In this document: positions 1-11,133 of the stretch, one piece after another
How positions within the stretch are numbered: position 1 is the first letter of the stretch
How the letters are laid out: each line of letters starts with the position of its first letter
Source of the DNA: Porphyra umbilicalis
Taxonomy: Eukaryota; Rhodophyta; Bangiophyceae; Bangiales; Bangiaceae
DNA length: 61,140 nt
Reading direction: 5' to 3'
Assembly: GCA_002049455.2 (NCBI GenBank)
Contig: KV919158.1
Location: 1-61,140, forward strand
The notes under the pieces: generated by a model
Databases searched by the model: none
Told to the model about the DNA's origin: nothing
Seen by the model: the letters and a program-made list of their open reading frames with translations, nothing else
Program-made: the position numbers and the translations under genes

Positions 1-2400
1 CGGAGCCGATACCTCATCGGGCGGCACTAATCGTGACCCACTCGAGGACCTCGACCTCAGTGAGGCTCCCGAGTACATGCACAAGTAGATTCGCGACATG
101 CTCAAGACTCATTCGTCTATGTGGGATGGAGCCCTTGGCGTCATCAGTGCTACGGAGCACGCCATCGTCACTCCTCCAGACGCTCTTCCCATACGGGCTC
201 AACCCTACCGGATCGGGCCGTTCAAACGGCAGATCATCTCAGATCAGATGAACAAGATGTTGAAGCTCGACGTCATTGCCCTGAGAGCAGTGTTAACACT
301 GAGATGCTATCGCCATATTCACGCGACGTTGCACAACGTGTCCCATTAAGCACCTGAAGTCCGATGTAACACCACTTTTTAGACGAAGAAGCCCTTTAGT
401 TGTTCGGGCCGTGGACTTCGAACCACCTACTTGACTCTGGCTCCCGCTGACCAAGAATAGCTGTGCGGCTATCGCTTTTCTATTTCGAGTCGGAATAGCT
501 TTTAGGATAGCCGAGACTATCTCACGGGAGCCTCTTACTGGCCCATGTAATGGATCAACGACCCGTTTTACAGCAAATAGTAGCACGTGGCTGAAACGTG
601 TGCGCCACGTCTGCAAGATTGATTGCCAGTTCCTTCTGGGCAGAGATGGTCGCTGTTCCGGAACGTCCGCAGGAGCTGTCGTACATGGCAATGGTAATAC
701 AGCTACGCCCTTCCAGGCGTGGACGTCATCAAGCGCTGCACATTTTGGCCTGTTTCTTTGTCCGTTTACCGTCGAGCGTTCTCTGCGCCTTCGATATGGT
801 TGATACGGCTGCTCACCACAATTGTCAACTGCCGCTGCAGTTAATAAAGTCCTGGCGGAAAATATCTTCTTGATCGGGCCAAGAAATGACGTGGTGTAAT
901 GGATCCTGCAGGTACTTAGGCTCATAACAGCAAAGCAGCCAACCGCTGACGTACATGTGGCTGTCTAAGGACGCGGACTTGGTTTTAGAATGGAATAGCC
1001 GATAGAGATAGCCTGAGTTGTTGACAATTCTCTTTGCCACAGTGCTTAGGCGAGCCCCGTGGTAATCGTACCAAAGAAGAACTGCAAAGCCACGATTCTG
1101 TGTTGATTATCGTCGGCTGAAAAACATGACCAAGAAGGATGCCTATCCCTTGCCTCGAATGGAGGATTTTCTTGACTCCTTGGGAGATGCCCACGTGTTC
1201 ACGTCTCTCGAATGCACCGCGGGGTACTGGCAAGTGCCCTTACGCAAAGACGACCCTGAGAAGACGGCATTCACAACGCACTGTGGTATATACCACTGGA
1301 TATCAATGTCTTTCGGCTTGACGAACGCACCTGCAGCCTTCTAGCGTGCATTGGATATTATCCTCTCGGGCTTAAAGTGGCAAATATGCCTCGTTTACTT
1401 AGACGATGTCATCATCTTCTCCGCAAACGCGGAGCACCACTTCGAAGACGTTGACACGGTTCTGCACTGCCTCTGCAAATCTGGGGTTACCCTGAACTTG
1501 GAAAAGTGCACATGGTTCTCCGATGAAGTTGAGTACCTTGGACACAATGTCCGTTCAGAGCGAATGCACGTGCATAACAAGAACGTTGATGCTCTGAAGC
1601 ATGCCAAGTTTCCCACGACGAAGACTCAGCTGAAAAGCTTCTTGGGCATGTGCAACGTCTATCAACGCTTTGTCAAGGATTTCCCCAAACGAGCAAAGCC
1701 CCTGAACGCCCTGACTAGGGCCGAGATCCCACCGGATCTACCGCCGCCTGAGAACGCGGCCGTCGCCGCATTTGAAGACATTCGCAACGCACTATTGTGC
1801 CCACCGGTACTTTCCTGGCCAAAGGCCAACCGGCTGCTCGTCGTCCACGTTGAAGCATGTGCCGACCAATTTGGGTGTACCCTCCTCCAGAAGGAACCGA
1901 GAAAACTGCGTCATCCTGACGGATATTGCAGCCGAGGACTCACTGCTGCCGAGAAAACCTACTCCACCACGGAGCGCGAATGCCTCGACGTTGTGTCGGC
2001 TGTCCTCAAACTGAGGCACTTCCTCGGTGGGCAACGGTTTCTCATCCGAACGGATCACCAAGCAATAAGCTGGATCTACAGCACGACCGACTCCAGCGGA
2101 CGCTTGATGCGATGGCGACTTCGCCTTTCCGAATACACATTCGATATGGTTTACAAACCAGGTGCATCGTACCACTTGCCCGAATTCCTGTCGCGTGCCT
2201 CTACGGTGGCGCCGACAGACGATATTTATGATGATATACCTTGCCTGTCATTGGCCGAGACGGCCAGCGGCTTCAGGATGGGGAGGTACACGGGAACCAA
2301 CACACCCGAACCGGTGGAGTTCGACAATGTTGTTGAAGCACAACAAACAGACGACAACTGTGTCTAGATGTCCACTCGCGTGGAACGCGGAACGGCGAAG
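1..2400 (+). pseudogene. Decayed Ty3/gypsy pol fragment (RT and RNase H)
   Basis: This stretch aligns by eye, nearly base for base, with the pol gene of the complete element at 37.5-39.2 kb, so it is a second copy of the same family. The window opens in the protease-RT linker. RT resumes after a 753-bp insertion (283-1035) and includes the LPRMEDF palm region and the YLDDV catalytic box near 1396-1410. RNase H follows, with the TDHQAISWI motif near 2055. The copy is dead: TAG replaces CAG at 86-88 and at 1342-1344, and GAG has become TAG at 2365-2367. Homology stops abruptly near 2400, before the integrase. No LTR is in view; the 5' end lies outside the window. Two of the three stops are C-to-T changes. 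Confidence 0.93.
283..1035. mobile_element. Insertion of about 753 bp in the Ty3 pol fragment, likely non-autonomous DNA element
   Basis: The pol alignment with the 37.8-kb copy breaks after the bases for DVIA and resumes at 1036 (GCCACAGTGCTT, against GCCATAGTGCTT in the other copy). The inserted bases have no counterpart there. The two ends form an imperfect inverted repeat of about 30 bp: the left end runs AGAGCAGTGTTAACA...GCTATC and the right end, reverse-complemented, runs AGAGAATTGTCAACA...GCTATC. Variants of the GCTATC motif recur inside, near 470-525. No convincing coding sequence or target duplication was found, so superfamily is unknown. Confidence 0.6.
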
Positions 2401-3599
2401 TAGGTATGGTCGCAACTCCATCGGGGGCCGGTTTCGCAGTCTGCTTGCATGAAAGTGATTCTTATCGTGTCTCAGAGAGCGCAACAAGTGTGCTCCGCGG
2501 CCTTCTTTCCGTGTGTCGTTTTTGTTTTGTGTGTGGTCCTCCACGGACGGTTTGCGATGCTCAGAAATGGACTCGGGGCTCGGCTGTGACGGACACGTCG
2601 TCCGACCAGACACGAGCTAACAGAATGATCTAATACCAATGAGCCGCCCAGCGAACACACTTTGAGACGAACATCCGACTGCGTGCTTTAAGAACGCGTA
2701 CCTGAACTGTCCGTGGGCCACTCCTCCAGTGCTCCCTACCCGTGCCCATTTCCGTGTTGACGCTTCTTGTCCACTCCACCCTCTCTTGTGCTGCCTGCAA
2801 CCTTGCCCGCCTCTCCCCGACCAATTCTCGCTTTGTTTTGTTGCCACCACCACCCGTATCTCTCAGTCTTGCGTACCGGTGCAGGTACAGAGGAAATACA
2901 CCACTGTTTGCTCGCTCTGTGGCTGCTGTGTCTTGCTCTAGACAGGTTGCACATTCGGTTTGTCTGTTTGAGTCGCTCGCCGCCCGATGAATACGGTCAA
3001 TGACGTCCAGGCAACTAGTGGAAATGAGCACGGCGCGGGCGGGGTCGTTGGCGGGGCGCTGGCGGGACGTGAGTCGGACGTCTTCGGGGCGTCTACGAGG
3101 CGTCGGCGGGGACGTTAGCGGGGCTCGGGCGGCATGTGGGCGCGGCGTGGTCGGGCTGCGGGCGGGGCGTAGTGGGGTTGCGGGTGGGGCGTGGTCAAGG
3201 CGCTGTAGGCGCGTGGGTGGGTCTAGGTGGTGCGTGGTCGGGGCGCTGACGGCGCTTGTGTCGGTTGTCGGTTGGGCGTGGTCGGGTTGTGGGCGAGACG
3301 TGGTCGGGGCGTTGACGGTGCGTGGGCGGGGGTGCCGGAGACGACATACTGCTGGTAGGTAGGTAAAAAACAATGGCTTTGTCTGTGACAAACGGGTGCG
3401 TCGTGCCCTTGTGCATTGAGCAGTGCGCGGTGGCGCGCCGCTCTGACCATTTCTTCATTTCGCAGAGGCCTTCTTGTCTTGTTTGACAGTTGGGACAAGC
3501 AGTCGCGGGTGTCAGTGGCAAGTGTTGTGTGTCCTCGCGAAGGCATTTGCCGTGCGCCAAGCCGATCAAGGCAACAACAGAGTCTCCTCGCGCGGAGTA
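2401..3599. other. No gene seen; contains a degenerate G-rich repeat tract
   Basis: Nothing recognisable is encoded between the end of the Ty3 fragment and the SAP-like pseudogene. From about 3030 to 3345 the plus strand is an irregular array of GGGGCGTNG/GGCGTGGTCGGG-type units. This opens reading frames on both strands by composition alone. Confidence 0.5.
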
Positions 3600-4869
3600 C
3601 TACATCTCGGTAGCCCCCCAGTACTCTTCCACGACTTCGTCAGTCTCATCTGCCGGTGCTGCGCTCATTTTCAGGAGAGTTGTGGCCTGCTGCTTCCGAA
3701 TTTGATGCAGGAGCTGGGTGCTCTTCAAATAGGGCGACAGCCCGTCCATCTGCTTTGCCACCTTGGTGAGGATGTCGAGCTGGTCGGCATTTTTCTGTGC
3801 CTCGCACTTGTTGTCGCCCAGAATGGCCTCGGGGCGCCTGTGAATGCCGTCGAGAACCTGCTCGTGCGCCGGGGCCGCACGCTTGCGTCCCCGCGCTGGC
3901 GAGGTCTTGTCGCTCCCCGACCCCCCGCCACCCCCGGCCTCGAGGGCGGCATCGTGCGGCAGGTTGCGAGATCACTTGTCGAGCAGCTCGGGGTTGACTT
4001 GAAGGACGTACCAGGCGTACTATGTGGCCTGACGGAGCAGAGGGGAAGCATCATCAGGAATGCGGTCCTCAAACTCGCGCACCTGCTGCCCAATGGCCCG
4101 CTGGCTGTTGCCGGACTTGGTGTACCACTCGTACGCCACGCAAAAAATGCGGCGAAGGTCGGCCCATCTGACCTTGACGAAGGCCGACGGCCGGCCACAC
4201 CGTCGAAACGGCAATCAAAATCGACGTCGGCGCGTTGGCGACAGTGTCGGGCGCGTAGTAGTTGTCGTTGTCCAGTTTGCCGTCGTGGGAGATCCACGGG
4301 TCTGGCGGGCGCGCTTCCATCTCGGAGCGCGATCGGTGGTTTTTGTGTGCCGACAAGGCGTCTTGCACGCTCGACTCGCTGAGCACGTGCACCATACTGG
4401 CGTACTCGTCGAGGTCAAATGGAGGCTCCGCGGGTGCCCCGCCCGCGCTGCCTACCACGCTGGCACGGGTAGGCAGCATATGGAAGCAGTTATTCGAAAG
4501 AAGAACCGGTGACGACGGAAAAAATCCGCTGGAGGAAGCCTGCAAGCTGGGGATAATGTTGCGAAGGTCTTGCGCAGTCACGTCGCTCACTAAGCGCTTG
4601 GCAAGCGACAGCTTCGCCCCGCAAGCAGGAACATCCGCTGCCTTACAAACCTCCGTGAGCTGCTCGCGGGTGTAGACGCGCAGCAGCGCTGCGTGGACAT
4701 CCACCGCAAATTCCTCAACAGCCGTGAGCTTCGGCGCCCCGTCCGCCGCGGCCGAGCCAGTAGGAGGCGGGGAGTCAATGGGGGGCGTAACAGCGGCAGC
4801 CGCGAACGCGTTCTGGGACGCCATCGTTGATGGCAAGCCGGCTGCCTCGCGAAAGGCAGATGAAGACAT
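3600..4869 (-). pseudogene. Broken gene for a protein with an N-terminal SAP-like domain
   Basis: Reading starts at ATG 4869 or 4824. Residues roughly 55-95 look like a SAP domain (a DNA/RNA-binding helix-turn-helix): YTREQLTEVCKAADVPACG followed by KLSLAKRLV. The first frame is convincing down to about 4210. The protein-like sequence then continues in another frame (RWADLRRIFCVAYEWYTKSG) after an indel, and runs to a stop at 3600-3602. That second frame has a TAG at 4020-4022 and a TGA at 3972-3974. The part after the stops still looks like protein: a basic stretch (PARGRKRAAP) and an amphipathic helical region (DQLDILTKVAKQMDGLSPYL). I do not recognise the family. One frameshift and two stops make a pseudogene the best call. 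A SAP domain and decay would suit a transposon-encoded DNA-binding protein, which is inference. Confidence 0.6.
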
Positions 4870-7297
4870 GCTTAGGAAACGTAAACAGCTCGTGGTAAGC
4901 GCGCGCGGGTGCCAGGGATCTACGAGTGCCAGTCGGAGCTCTTCTGTTTTCGAGAAGCGCCGCCGGTGTGCTCCTTCCAGAGATCTCAGAATGGAATTTA
5001 CTCAACAGAAAACACTCAAGTCTCTCTCAAATAATTTCAGCGAATCAGTAGGGCGCTATGCTGTATTTTTTATGCGTACAGCGATTCACCAACCCCCCAT
5101 CTTCGATTGTGGGCTCGGTATCGAGCCGCCCACACGTTGTCAACGTGGCCAGCTGTGGCCAATGGCTGAGCGATACCGTACACCGCATACCGCGATAACG
5201 ACAAAAGAGACCGGTGCGGAACGACCCCGAGGGTAAGCACCCCGGCCAGCGGCCGAGGCGGTGCTGTCCCACACGGGCGGTGCTGACCCGCGCGGGTGAC
5301 CGGCGCTTCCAGGCGACCGGACGACCGGCGCCTACACAGCGTTTTCTCCTGGATTCCTTAAAACTGAGAACTGCCAGATTCGAACACGCCCACCGACGAT
5401 TCGCGCAACTGTCGAGCATGGATCATAGGATCAAATTATGCCCACTTTTCGTTGATCTTGGAGGCAGAGCCCGCAGTGGAGTTCAGAAGTGCTCGATGAA
5501 TGTTTGCACCGATATTCAGTAGGAATCATCCTGACACCAGCACCGACATATCCGGCAATTGTGCCGCGAAGTTGCTGCCAAATGCTTATGAAGAATTATT
5601 CCGATTTGCTGGTTGTGATCGTTCTGCGTATCGTGCTCAGAACTGTTCTGAAGTCGGAGTAAGATCGTCCTGGGGATCGTGCTTAGGACTGCCCTGACGT
5701 CGGAGTACGATCATCCTGGGAATCGTCGTCATAGATTGAGTAACCGACTGCGCAAGATTGATCAAGATTCCTGCCTGAAGGACTCGATCGTAGATGATAG
5801 CCTGGACTACTTCGAGTGACGTCGTGAGGAGGGTCTGCCGAAACCGATCAGAGAGCAAGACATGCCGATAGGGCGTCGCCCCTGGTCCACATCACGTGTG
5901 CAGAGTGAGCCTCAATGTGACTTGGTACTCTGCGCCGGGCAACAGCATGTCGGTCGCCAGAGGGGATGCGAACTGGGCAAGTATGCGTGGGCTCGCACAT
6001 CGAGAAAATCGCGAAGTCCCGGACGCACCCAGTTCCCTGGCCTTTAGGACAGGGTGCTCTCAAAGTGTAGTGATGCATACATGTCCTTAGATCAAAGGAC
6101 TTGCTCTCCGTTTCAGAGACCGCAGTCTGCATTCGTGTCCTCAAAGATCTGAGGGCGTGTCAGTGTTGGAAGGGTCGCGATGACGCTAAAAGCGAATGGA
6201 GTTACGTGGCTGAGAAGGACTGTCCTGCCACAGGGGTCACTGGGCCCGGACGTCGCCTGCCCCCGTGCCCCCTCTACCACCCAGAGTTGCGCGCGGTGAC
6301 CGCGCGCAGCGACTTCCGGGGCTTGACGCTTCCACGATGACCCGCGGGTGATCGTGCCTGCGCGCCAGCTTCTGTTGTGGCGGCGCGTCGGCGGTTGCTG
6401 ACGCCATCTAGCGGCGCGGTTACAGGCGCCTCGTCGGGCGGCGATCAGTTCCACCCGCCCGCTCGTGCGCCATGTCGGCCACCCTACCTGCCGTGCGCAG
6501 GTGCGCTGCGCGGCGGAGTGACGGCCTCGCCTGTGGGCGCCGCGCGACGCCGGCGGGCAGCCGCCGCTGCGGTGGCGGAGGCGGCAGCTCTTTCCCCGCC
6601 CGACGCCCCCACCACGGCAACGTGGCTGTACGTGCCCCCGTGCGCTCTCGCGGCCATAGAGCCGGCTGGCGTGCCCGGTATCAATGCGTCGCCGAGTGCG
6701 CCACCGCCCTGAAGGCCAGGCTATGGCACGCACGCGCCTGGAAATCCCATTTATGAATGAGGGGGTCCCGCTCGCACGCAATAATTTCGTTCTCAGCTCA
6801 GTGGCAATCTCGTCCCCGATCATCCAACCACAGCATGTCCGAAACTCACAATCGCCAAGTTCAATATCTCTCAGATGATCCCGCACTGAAATTGGCAGTC
6901 GCACAACCGAAGCGTCAGCTCTCACAATGGGCGTTGGTGTTCACAGAGGGAGCGGCCAAAGTTATTTATTCACGCTATTGGCGGAATAGGCAGACATTAT
7001 GTGTGCGGAAGAGGCAAACAGACGATCGGTTGAATAAGTCCTCACTTTTTTTCGAAGGAAAGTACCCAAGATGATCTGAGGGTCAGGATGGCACTGCTTT
7101 TGGAACGATCCCAGAATCAGTCCCAAAGATGATCCGTAGAACGAGTCTTGAAACTGTAGTGATGAACTGCCCAATCACAGAGATAACCCGAGAATCAATC
7201 AATCTGAAGTATGGGATATTCGCCGATTTACGGGATTGCTGTGCACATGATCCTCCGAATCATGCTGAGGCTATCTCATATGAGCTTTGCATGGCTA
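4870..7297. other. No gene or structured element recognised
   Basis: Reading frames here lack convincing domains, and composition is more mixed than in the GC-rich blocks. A short near-repeat (CTGAAGTCGGAGTAAGATCGT and CTGACGTCGGAGTACGATCAT, about 50 bp apart) lies near 5650-5720. Around 6380-6720 the GC rises and frames open on both strands without recognisable protein features. Confidence 0.4.
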
Positions 7298-7575
7298 TGG
7301 TGCGTATCCCAAAAATGAGACATGGCGGTTTTTTTTTTCTCGGCCCACTGGCCTTCTGCAACGGTCCGATAATGTAATGTGACCCACTCGGTCCCACTGT
7401 GCTTCCAGAACAGCCCCTGACAGTGTTAGCAGAGGCGGCACATCCTGACGTGTCATGGGGGAAAGTGTCGATCATTACAACTTCGACAGGTGACGATCAC
7501 GCGGCCCAAGCAAATGTACGGATACTAGAGCAGGCATGTGCTGACCATTTGTGCACGAAGAAAAGGGCACCACCT
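7298..7575. mobile_element. Truncated Tc1/mariner-like MITE, copy A
   Basis: It begins after a TA with TGGTGCGTATCCCAAAAATG, matching the end of the complete copy beside it. It stays closely similar to that copy for about 278 bp, including the T-rich tract and the CGGCCCACTGGCCTTC segment. It then stops exactly where copy B begins, at a TA dinucleotide. This fits copy B having inserted into copy A. The distal part of copy A is not recognisable beyond 8211, so it was probably deleted. Confidence 0.75.
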
Positions 7576-7577
7576 TA

Positions 7578-8209
7578 TGGTGCGTGTCCCAAAAATGAGA
7601 CATAGCGGTTTTTTCTTTTTTTCTTGGCCCACTGGCCTTCTGCAACGGTCCGATAATGTAATGTGACCCACTCGGTCCCACTGTGCTTCCAGAACAGCCC
7701 CTGACAGTGTTAGCAGAGGCGGCACATCCTAACGTGTCATGGGGGAAAGTGTAATTCATTGCAACTTCGACAGGTGACGATCACGCGGCCCAATCAAATG
7801 CACTGATACTAGAGCAGGCACTTGCTGACAATTTGTGCACGAAGAAAAGGTCACCACTTTACCAATTAAAACGTGAAAAAGACCCCTATGTAGCCCCCTG
7901 TGAGGAAAACACGATTTGGGACACCCCTCATCGAAGCTCCAGTTAGCACATGAGCTTTGGAGTTGCAAACCTGTAACCCCAAGATCCTGAAAAAGACTGG
8001 CTCCAAGATCGGGGCAATCTGAGAGGTCCACAGAACAGGGCCCACAGGCGGGTATTAAGGAGTTGTCAGCCAAGCACGCGTCGGCAGAGGCTCTTTCCAT
8101 GGAGGCCAGTCGAGAATTTTCTCGTACCCCACGCCGCCTGCCCCCGTGCAGTGATGTGTGTGTCAGTCCTTCAGAAAACGCGCATGTCTCATTTTTGGGA
8201 CACGCACCG
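7578..8209. mobile_element. Complete Tc1/mariner-like MITE, copy B (632 bp)
   Basis: The element is bounded by inverted repeats of at least 26 bp. The left end starts TGGTGCGTGTCCCAAAAATG, and the right end reads CGGTGCGTGTCCCAAAAATG on the opposite strand. TA duplications flank it at 7576-7577 and 8210-8211. It has no transposase ORF, so it would need a transposase in trans. It is closely similar to the inverted copy at 27.1 kb. The TA duplication suggests a Tc1/mariner or pogo-type origin, but the TIR sequence itself is not one I can assign to a named family. Confidence 0.85.
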
Positions 8210-8211
8210 TA

Positions 8212-9800
8212 CCCAATCGTCCCCTTGCAAGAGGGGGAATAGTCCCCCCCCTTTACTCCTAGTTCACGAAGGCCGCCGCGTGCGCGTGTACGGTGCAGGG
8301 CGAGCGCAACCGTCATGGCCTAGCTAGGCCATGCCGAGGCGCCTCGGCGCAAGCGCAGCGTACGGCGCGCGGATTCCGCCCCGTTTTCCGCCGGGGGGTG
8401 CCCCGTCGGCGCCAGTACAGTAGCGGTCGTGTAGCTACCGCCAATCTTCCCCCCCCCCTCCCCCCCCTTCGAGCACCGGTCGCCGCCCCGCCCCGATCAG
8501 CATCGACGGGCACCGCCCGGCGGCGCCCCGCGGCGCACGCAAGCGCCCCGCGTGGCTGCCGACCCCGCCCAGCCCACTATTTAGTGTAGGATGGTTCAGC
8601 AAGTCGGATGGGGGGGAGTCGAAAAGTCCCTGTTGGGGTCAATCAGGCCGGTTCGAGACCCTCCGTAGCGACCACATTGAACCAGCCTACTTTGCGGCGG
8701 CCAGCCGCGCCGGCAGCCAACCCCCCCCCCCCGCGCGTCGACAAGCGCGGCCGCCAGCGCGGCGGGGCGGCCGTCGGCCCCACCGACTCGCGGCCATCGA
8801 CGACCGACGCGGCGCCGTCTGCCGGCGGGGGGGGCGTGAGTCAGCTCCCCCCCGCGCCGGTGTCAGTCGCCCGCCGGGCCCCATGATGGCGGCCGCAAGG
8901 CGATAGCGGACGCGGCATCGTTACTGCCGCCGCCGCCGCCGCAACGCACGCGCGCGGACGCGTGGGGGTGGACCGCCCCCCGCCGGCAGCGTGCGTCCCC
9001 TCGAGAGTCACGCTGCCGCGTGGATGCGCGGGGGAGAGGAGGGGGGGGGGGGGGGGGCGCCACTGAGCCACCGCGGCGTTGCCGAGCCGCACAGCCACGC
9101 GTGCCGTGGACGGCACCGCGGCGTTGCCGAGCCGCACAGCCACGCGTGCCGTGGAGGGGACGCGGCGGCCTCGCGGCTGGCCGTCGCGCCTCGCCTCAGG
9201 CATGCGCGGGCACCGGCGGTGCACGTGTTGGCGGCGTGCTGCGTCGACGCAGTGGCGGCGCGCGGCGCAGCGTCGACGCGCGCGGGGGGGGCGCCCCGCG
9301 GTGCGTTTCCGCAACGGGCAGGACGGCTGCGTGCGGTGGCGCTGCCGCCGCGGCGGGGGGGACGTCGGCGCGGCCGCGCACCATCCCCGGCCAAGCCGGC
9401 GGCGAGGGTGCGACGCGGCCGCCGCCACGCGCCGCCAGCCGGGAGCCGCTGGCGCGCCGCCGTGACGCGCCGTTGGACCGCCGCCGCTCGACGGCGTGGG
9501 AGCGCCGCCCTCTCGCAGCGTGCCCACGGTGTCTCCCTGTGGCGGGCGGGTGGCGGCGGGGGTGGGGTGGGGGCCCCCGCGGGCGAGCAGTCAGCACAGA
9601 GGCCACGGACACGGGTCTGGCCGCCCTTGTGACGCGGGCGCAACCCCGGCGCGCTCTTCCACGTCGAGGTGGTCGCCCCCTACGGGGATGTCCGCGCCGC
9701 CGCGGCAGCGGCAAACGTCTGGGGCGAGCGGCATGCCCCGGTGTCCACGGGGCGGGGGCGCTCGCTGCCTCTGGCCGTCGCCATCCGAGGTGCTTGCCTC
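8212..9800. other. GC-rich, G/C-homopolymer-rich stretch without a supported gene
   Basis: Open frames exist on both strands because stop codons are rare at this composition. None shows a domain, hydrophobic segment or balanced amino-acid usage. Notable G/C homopolymers lie near 8449-8468, 8720 and 9040-9057. Confidence 0.45.
9069..9155. repeat. Two tandem copies of a 45-bp unit
   Basis: A 42-bp core containing CGGCGTTGCCGAGCCGCAC occurs twice in direct orientation, at 9069-9110 and 9114-9155, with no difference seen by eye. Confidence 0.9.
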
Positions 9801-9811
9801 GCCCGCAGCGG

Positions 9812-9818
9812 TATAAGA
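9812..9818 (+). promoter_or_regulatory. TATA-like box upstream of the vWA gene
   Basis: TATAAGA within GCGGTATAAGAAGGGC is a rare AT-rich island in a very GC-rich stretch. It lies 149-155 bp upstream of the start codon at 9967, which would allow a transcription start near 9840-9850 and a leader of about 120 bases. It is assigned by pattern and position only. Confidence 0.5.
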
Positions 9819-9966
9819 AGGGCAGCCGCCGGCAACCGAGGCCAGCCGCAGCGGCCACCCCACACTTCGTCCACAGCAGCGGCGAGCCCCCCTATCACCA
9901 GCGGTGCCCGCCATTTACGCACGTGCCGGCCCCCCTCCCCCTGCGCCCGCAGCCCCACGCGTCCTC

Positions 9967-11133
9967 ATGATGGTCCACGCCCGTGCACTGGTGGCTGCCG
10001 CCGCCGCCGCCGCCGTCGCCGTTGCCGTCACGCTCTTGGTCGCCTCCCCCGCACCGGTCGCCGCGCAGCAGCGGCCTCGGGAGTTTGACTTTACCGACCC
10101 CGACTGCTGCCCCGCGCCGACCGTAGGGCCGTCGCCCAAACCGTCCAAGCTCACCCGCCTCCCCCGCCTGACGTTCCGCGGCGCCCGCCCCGGCGACACC
10201 ATCTGCGGCGACGTGGTCATTAAGGGCGGGGCGGTGCCCAAGGATGATCTGATGCTGCTGACCGACGTGACCGGCTCAATGGGCAGCGCTATCGCCACGG
10301 TGCGTGCCGAGATGGCGGCGCTCATGGACGCCCGCGGGACCGTGTCGGACACGCGCTTTGGCGTCGCCTCGTACCGGGACGAGTCGGAGTTTGGCTTCCG
10401 CCTCAACCAGCCCCTGACCGCCAACCGCGTCGCCGTGCAGGCAGCGGTGGACAGCCCCGATCTCAACGCGGCCGGCGGCGGGGACGCGCTCGAAGCCAAC
10501 CTCGTCGCCCTCCACGCGCTCGCCACGGACGCAAGCGTCGGGTGGTCGCCCGGCGCGCGGCGGCTCGTCGCCTGGTTTGGCGACGTCCCCGGCCACGAGC
10601 CCTCGTGCCCCGCCCCCGGCGTCCGCCACACGCGGTCGTCCGTGCTCGCCGCCCTCCGCGCCGCCCGTATTTCCGTCATTGGGGTGAGCCTCGCGGGCGG
10701 CCTCGACCGACCGTTTGGCCCCGCCGCCGGCAACAGCTGGGGATCGTGTACGCCGCCGTCGGGGGGCGACGCGATTGCGGTGGGGCAGGGGACGTCCCTC
10801 ACCGACGGCACCGGCGGGGTCATGGCGAAGCTCGTGCCCGGCACGGGCACCGAAGTCGCGGCGCTCCTCGGCATCATTGACGCGCTCGAGCTCGAAATCA
10901 CGTCGTCGCTCAATGACTGCGCGGGCGTCTTTACGACCGCCTTTACGCCCGCGCTGCCCGCGATTGTGGCCGCGGGGGAGAGTCTCACCCTCAACCAGTG
11001 CGTGACCGTCGACAAGGCCGCGTGCGACATTGTCAAGGCGGGCTCCCTCTTTTTCACCTGCAACCTTGAGGTGCTCGCGACGGGCGCGCTCTTTTCCGTC
11101 CGCCCGATCGCGCTGACCGGCCTCAAGTGCTGA
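9967..11133 (+). CDS. Secreted von Willebrand factor A-domain protein
   Basis: This is an intact 388-residue ORF. The start at 9967 is chosen because a signal peptide follows directly: a short basic start, an Ala/Val hydrophobic core and cleavage probably near ASPAPVAAQ (residues ~30-36). A short Cys-rich segment (DPDCCPAP) precedes the vWA fold at about residues 90-260. That fold opens with strand LMLLTDVTGSMGS, a metal-ion (MIDAS) motif of DxTxS type. It continues with RFGVASYRDE, GGGDALEANLVAL, VAWFGDVPGHE and ISVIGVSLAGG. The C-terminal ~100 residues hold paired cysteines (NDC, NQC, AAC, FTC, LKC), which suits an oxidising extracellular setting. Such proteins usually mediate metal-dependent adhesion; the partner here is unknown. 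No membrane anchor follows, so cell-wall or matrix location is inferred. No introns or frame breaks are seen. Confidence 0.85.
   Translation: MMVHARALVAAAAAAAVAVAVTLLVASPAPVAAQQRPREFDFTDPDCCPAPTVGPSPKPSKLTRLPRLTFRGARPGDTICGDVVIKGGAVPKDDLMLLTDVTGSMGSAIATVRAEMAALMDARGTVSDTRFGVASYRDESEFGFRLNQPLTANRVAVQAAVDSPDLNAAGGGDALEANLVALHALATDASVGWSPGARRLVAWFGDVPGHEPSCPAPGVRHTRSSVLAALRAARISVIGVSLAGGLDRPFGPAAGNSWGSCTPPSGGDAIAVGQGTSLTDGTGGVMAKLVPGTGTEVAALLGIIDALELEITSSLNDCAGVFTTAFTPALPAIVAAGESLTLNQCVTVDKAACDIVKAGSLFFTCNLEVLATGALFSVRPIALTGLKC

Noticed and set aside
6113..6925. 270-codon minus-strand frame
   Set aside because: Arg-rich middle from GC content; no domain or family resemblance.
8600..8680. tRNA-like B-box (GGTTCGAGACC)
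   Set aside because: No matching A-box, acceptor stem or anticodon arm could be built around it.
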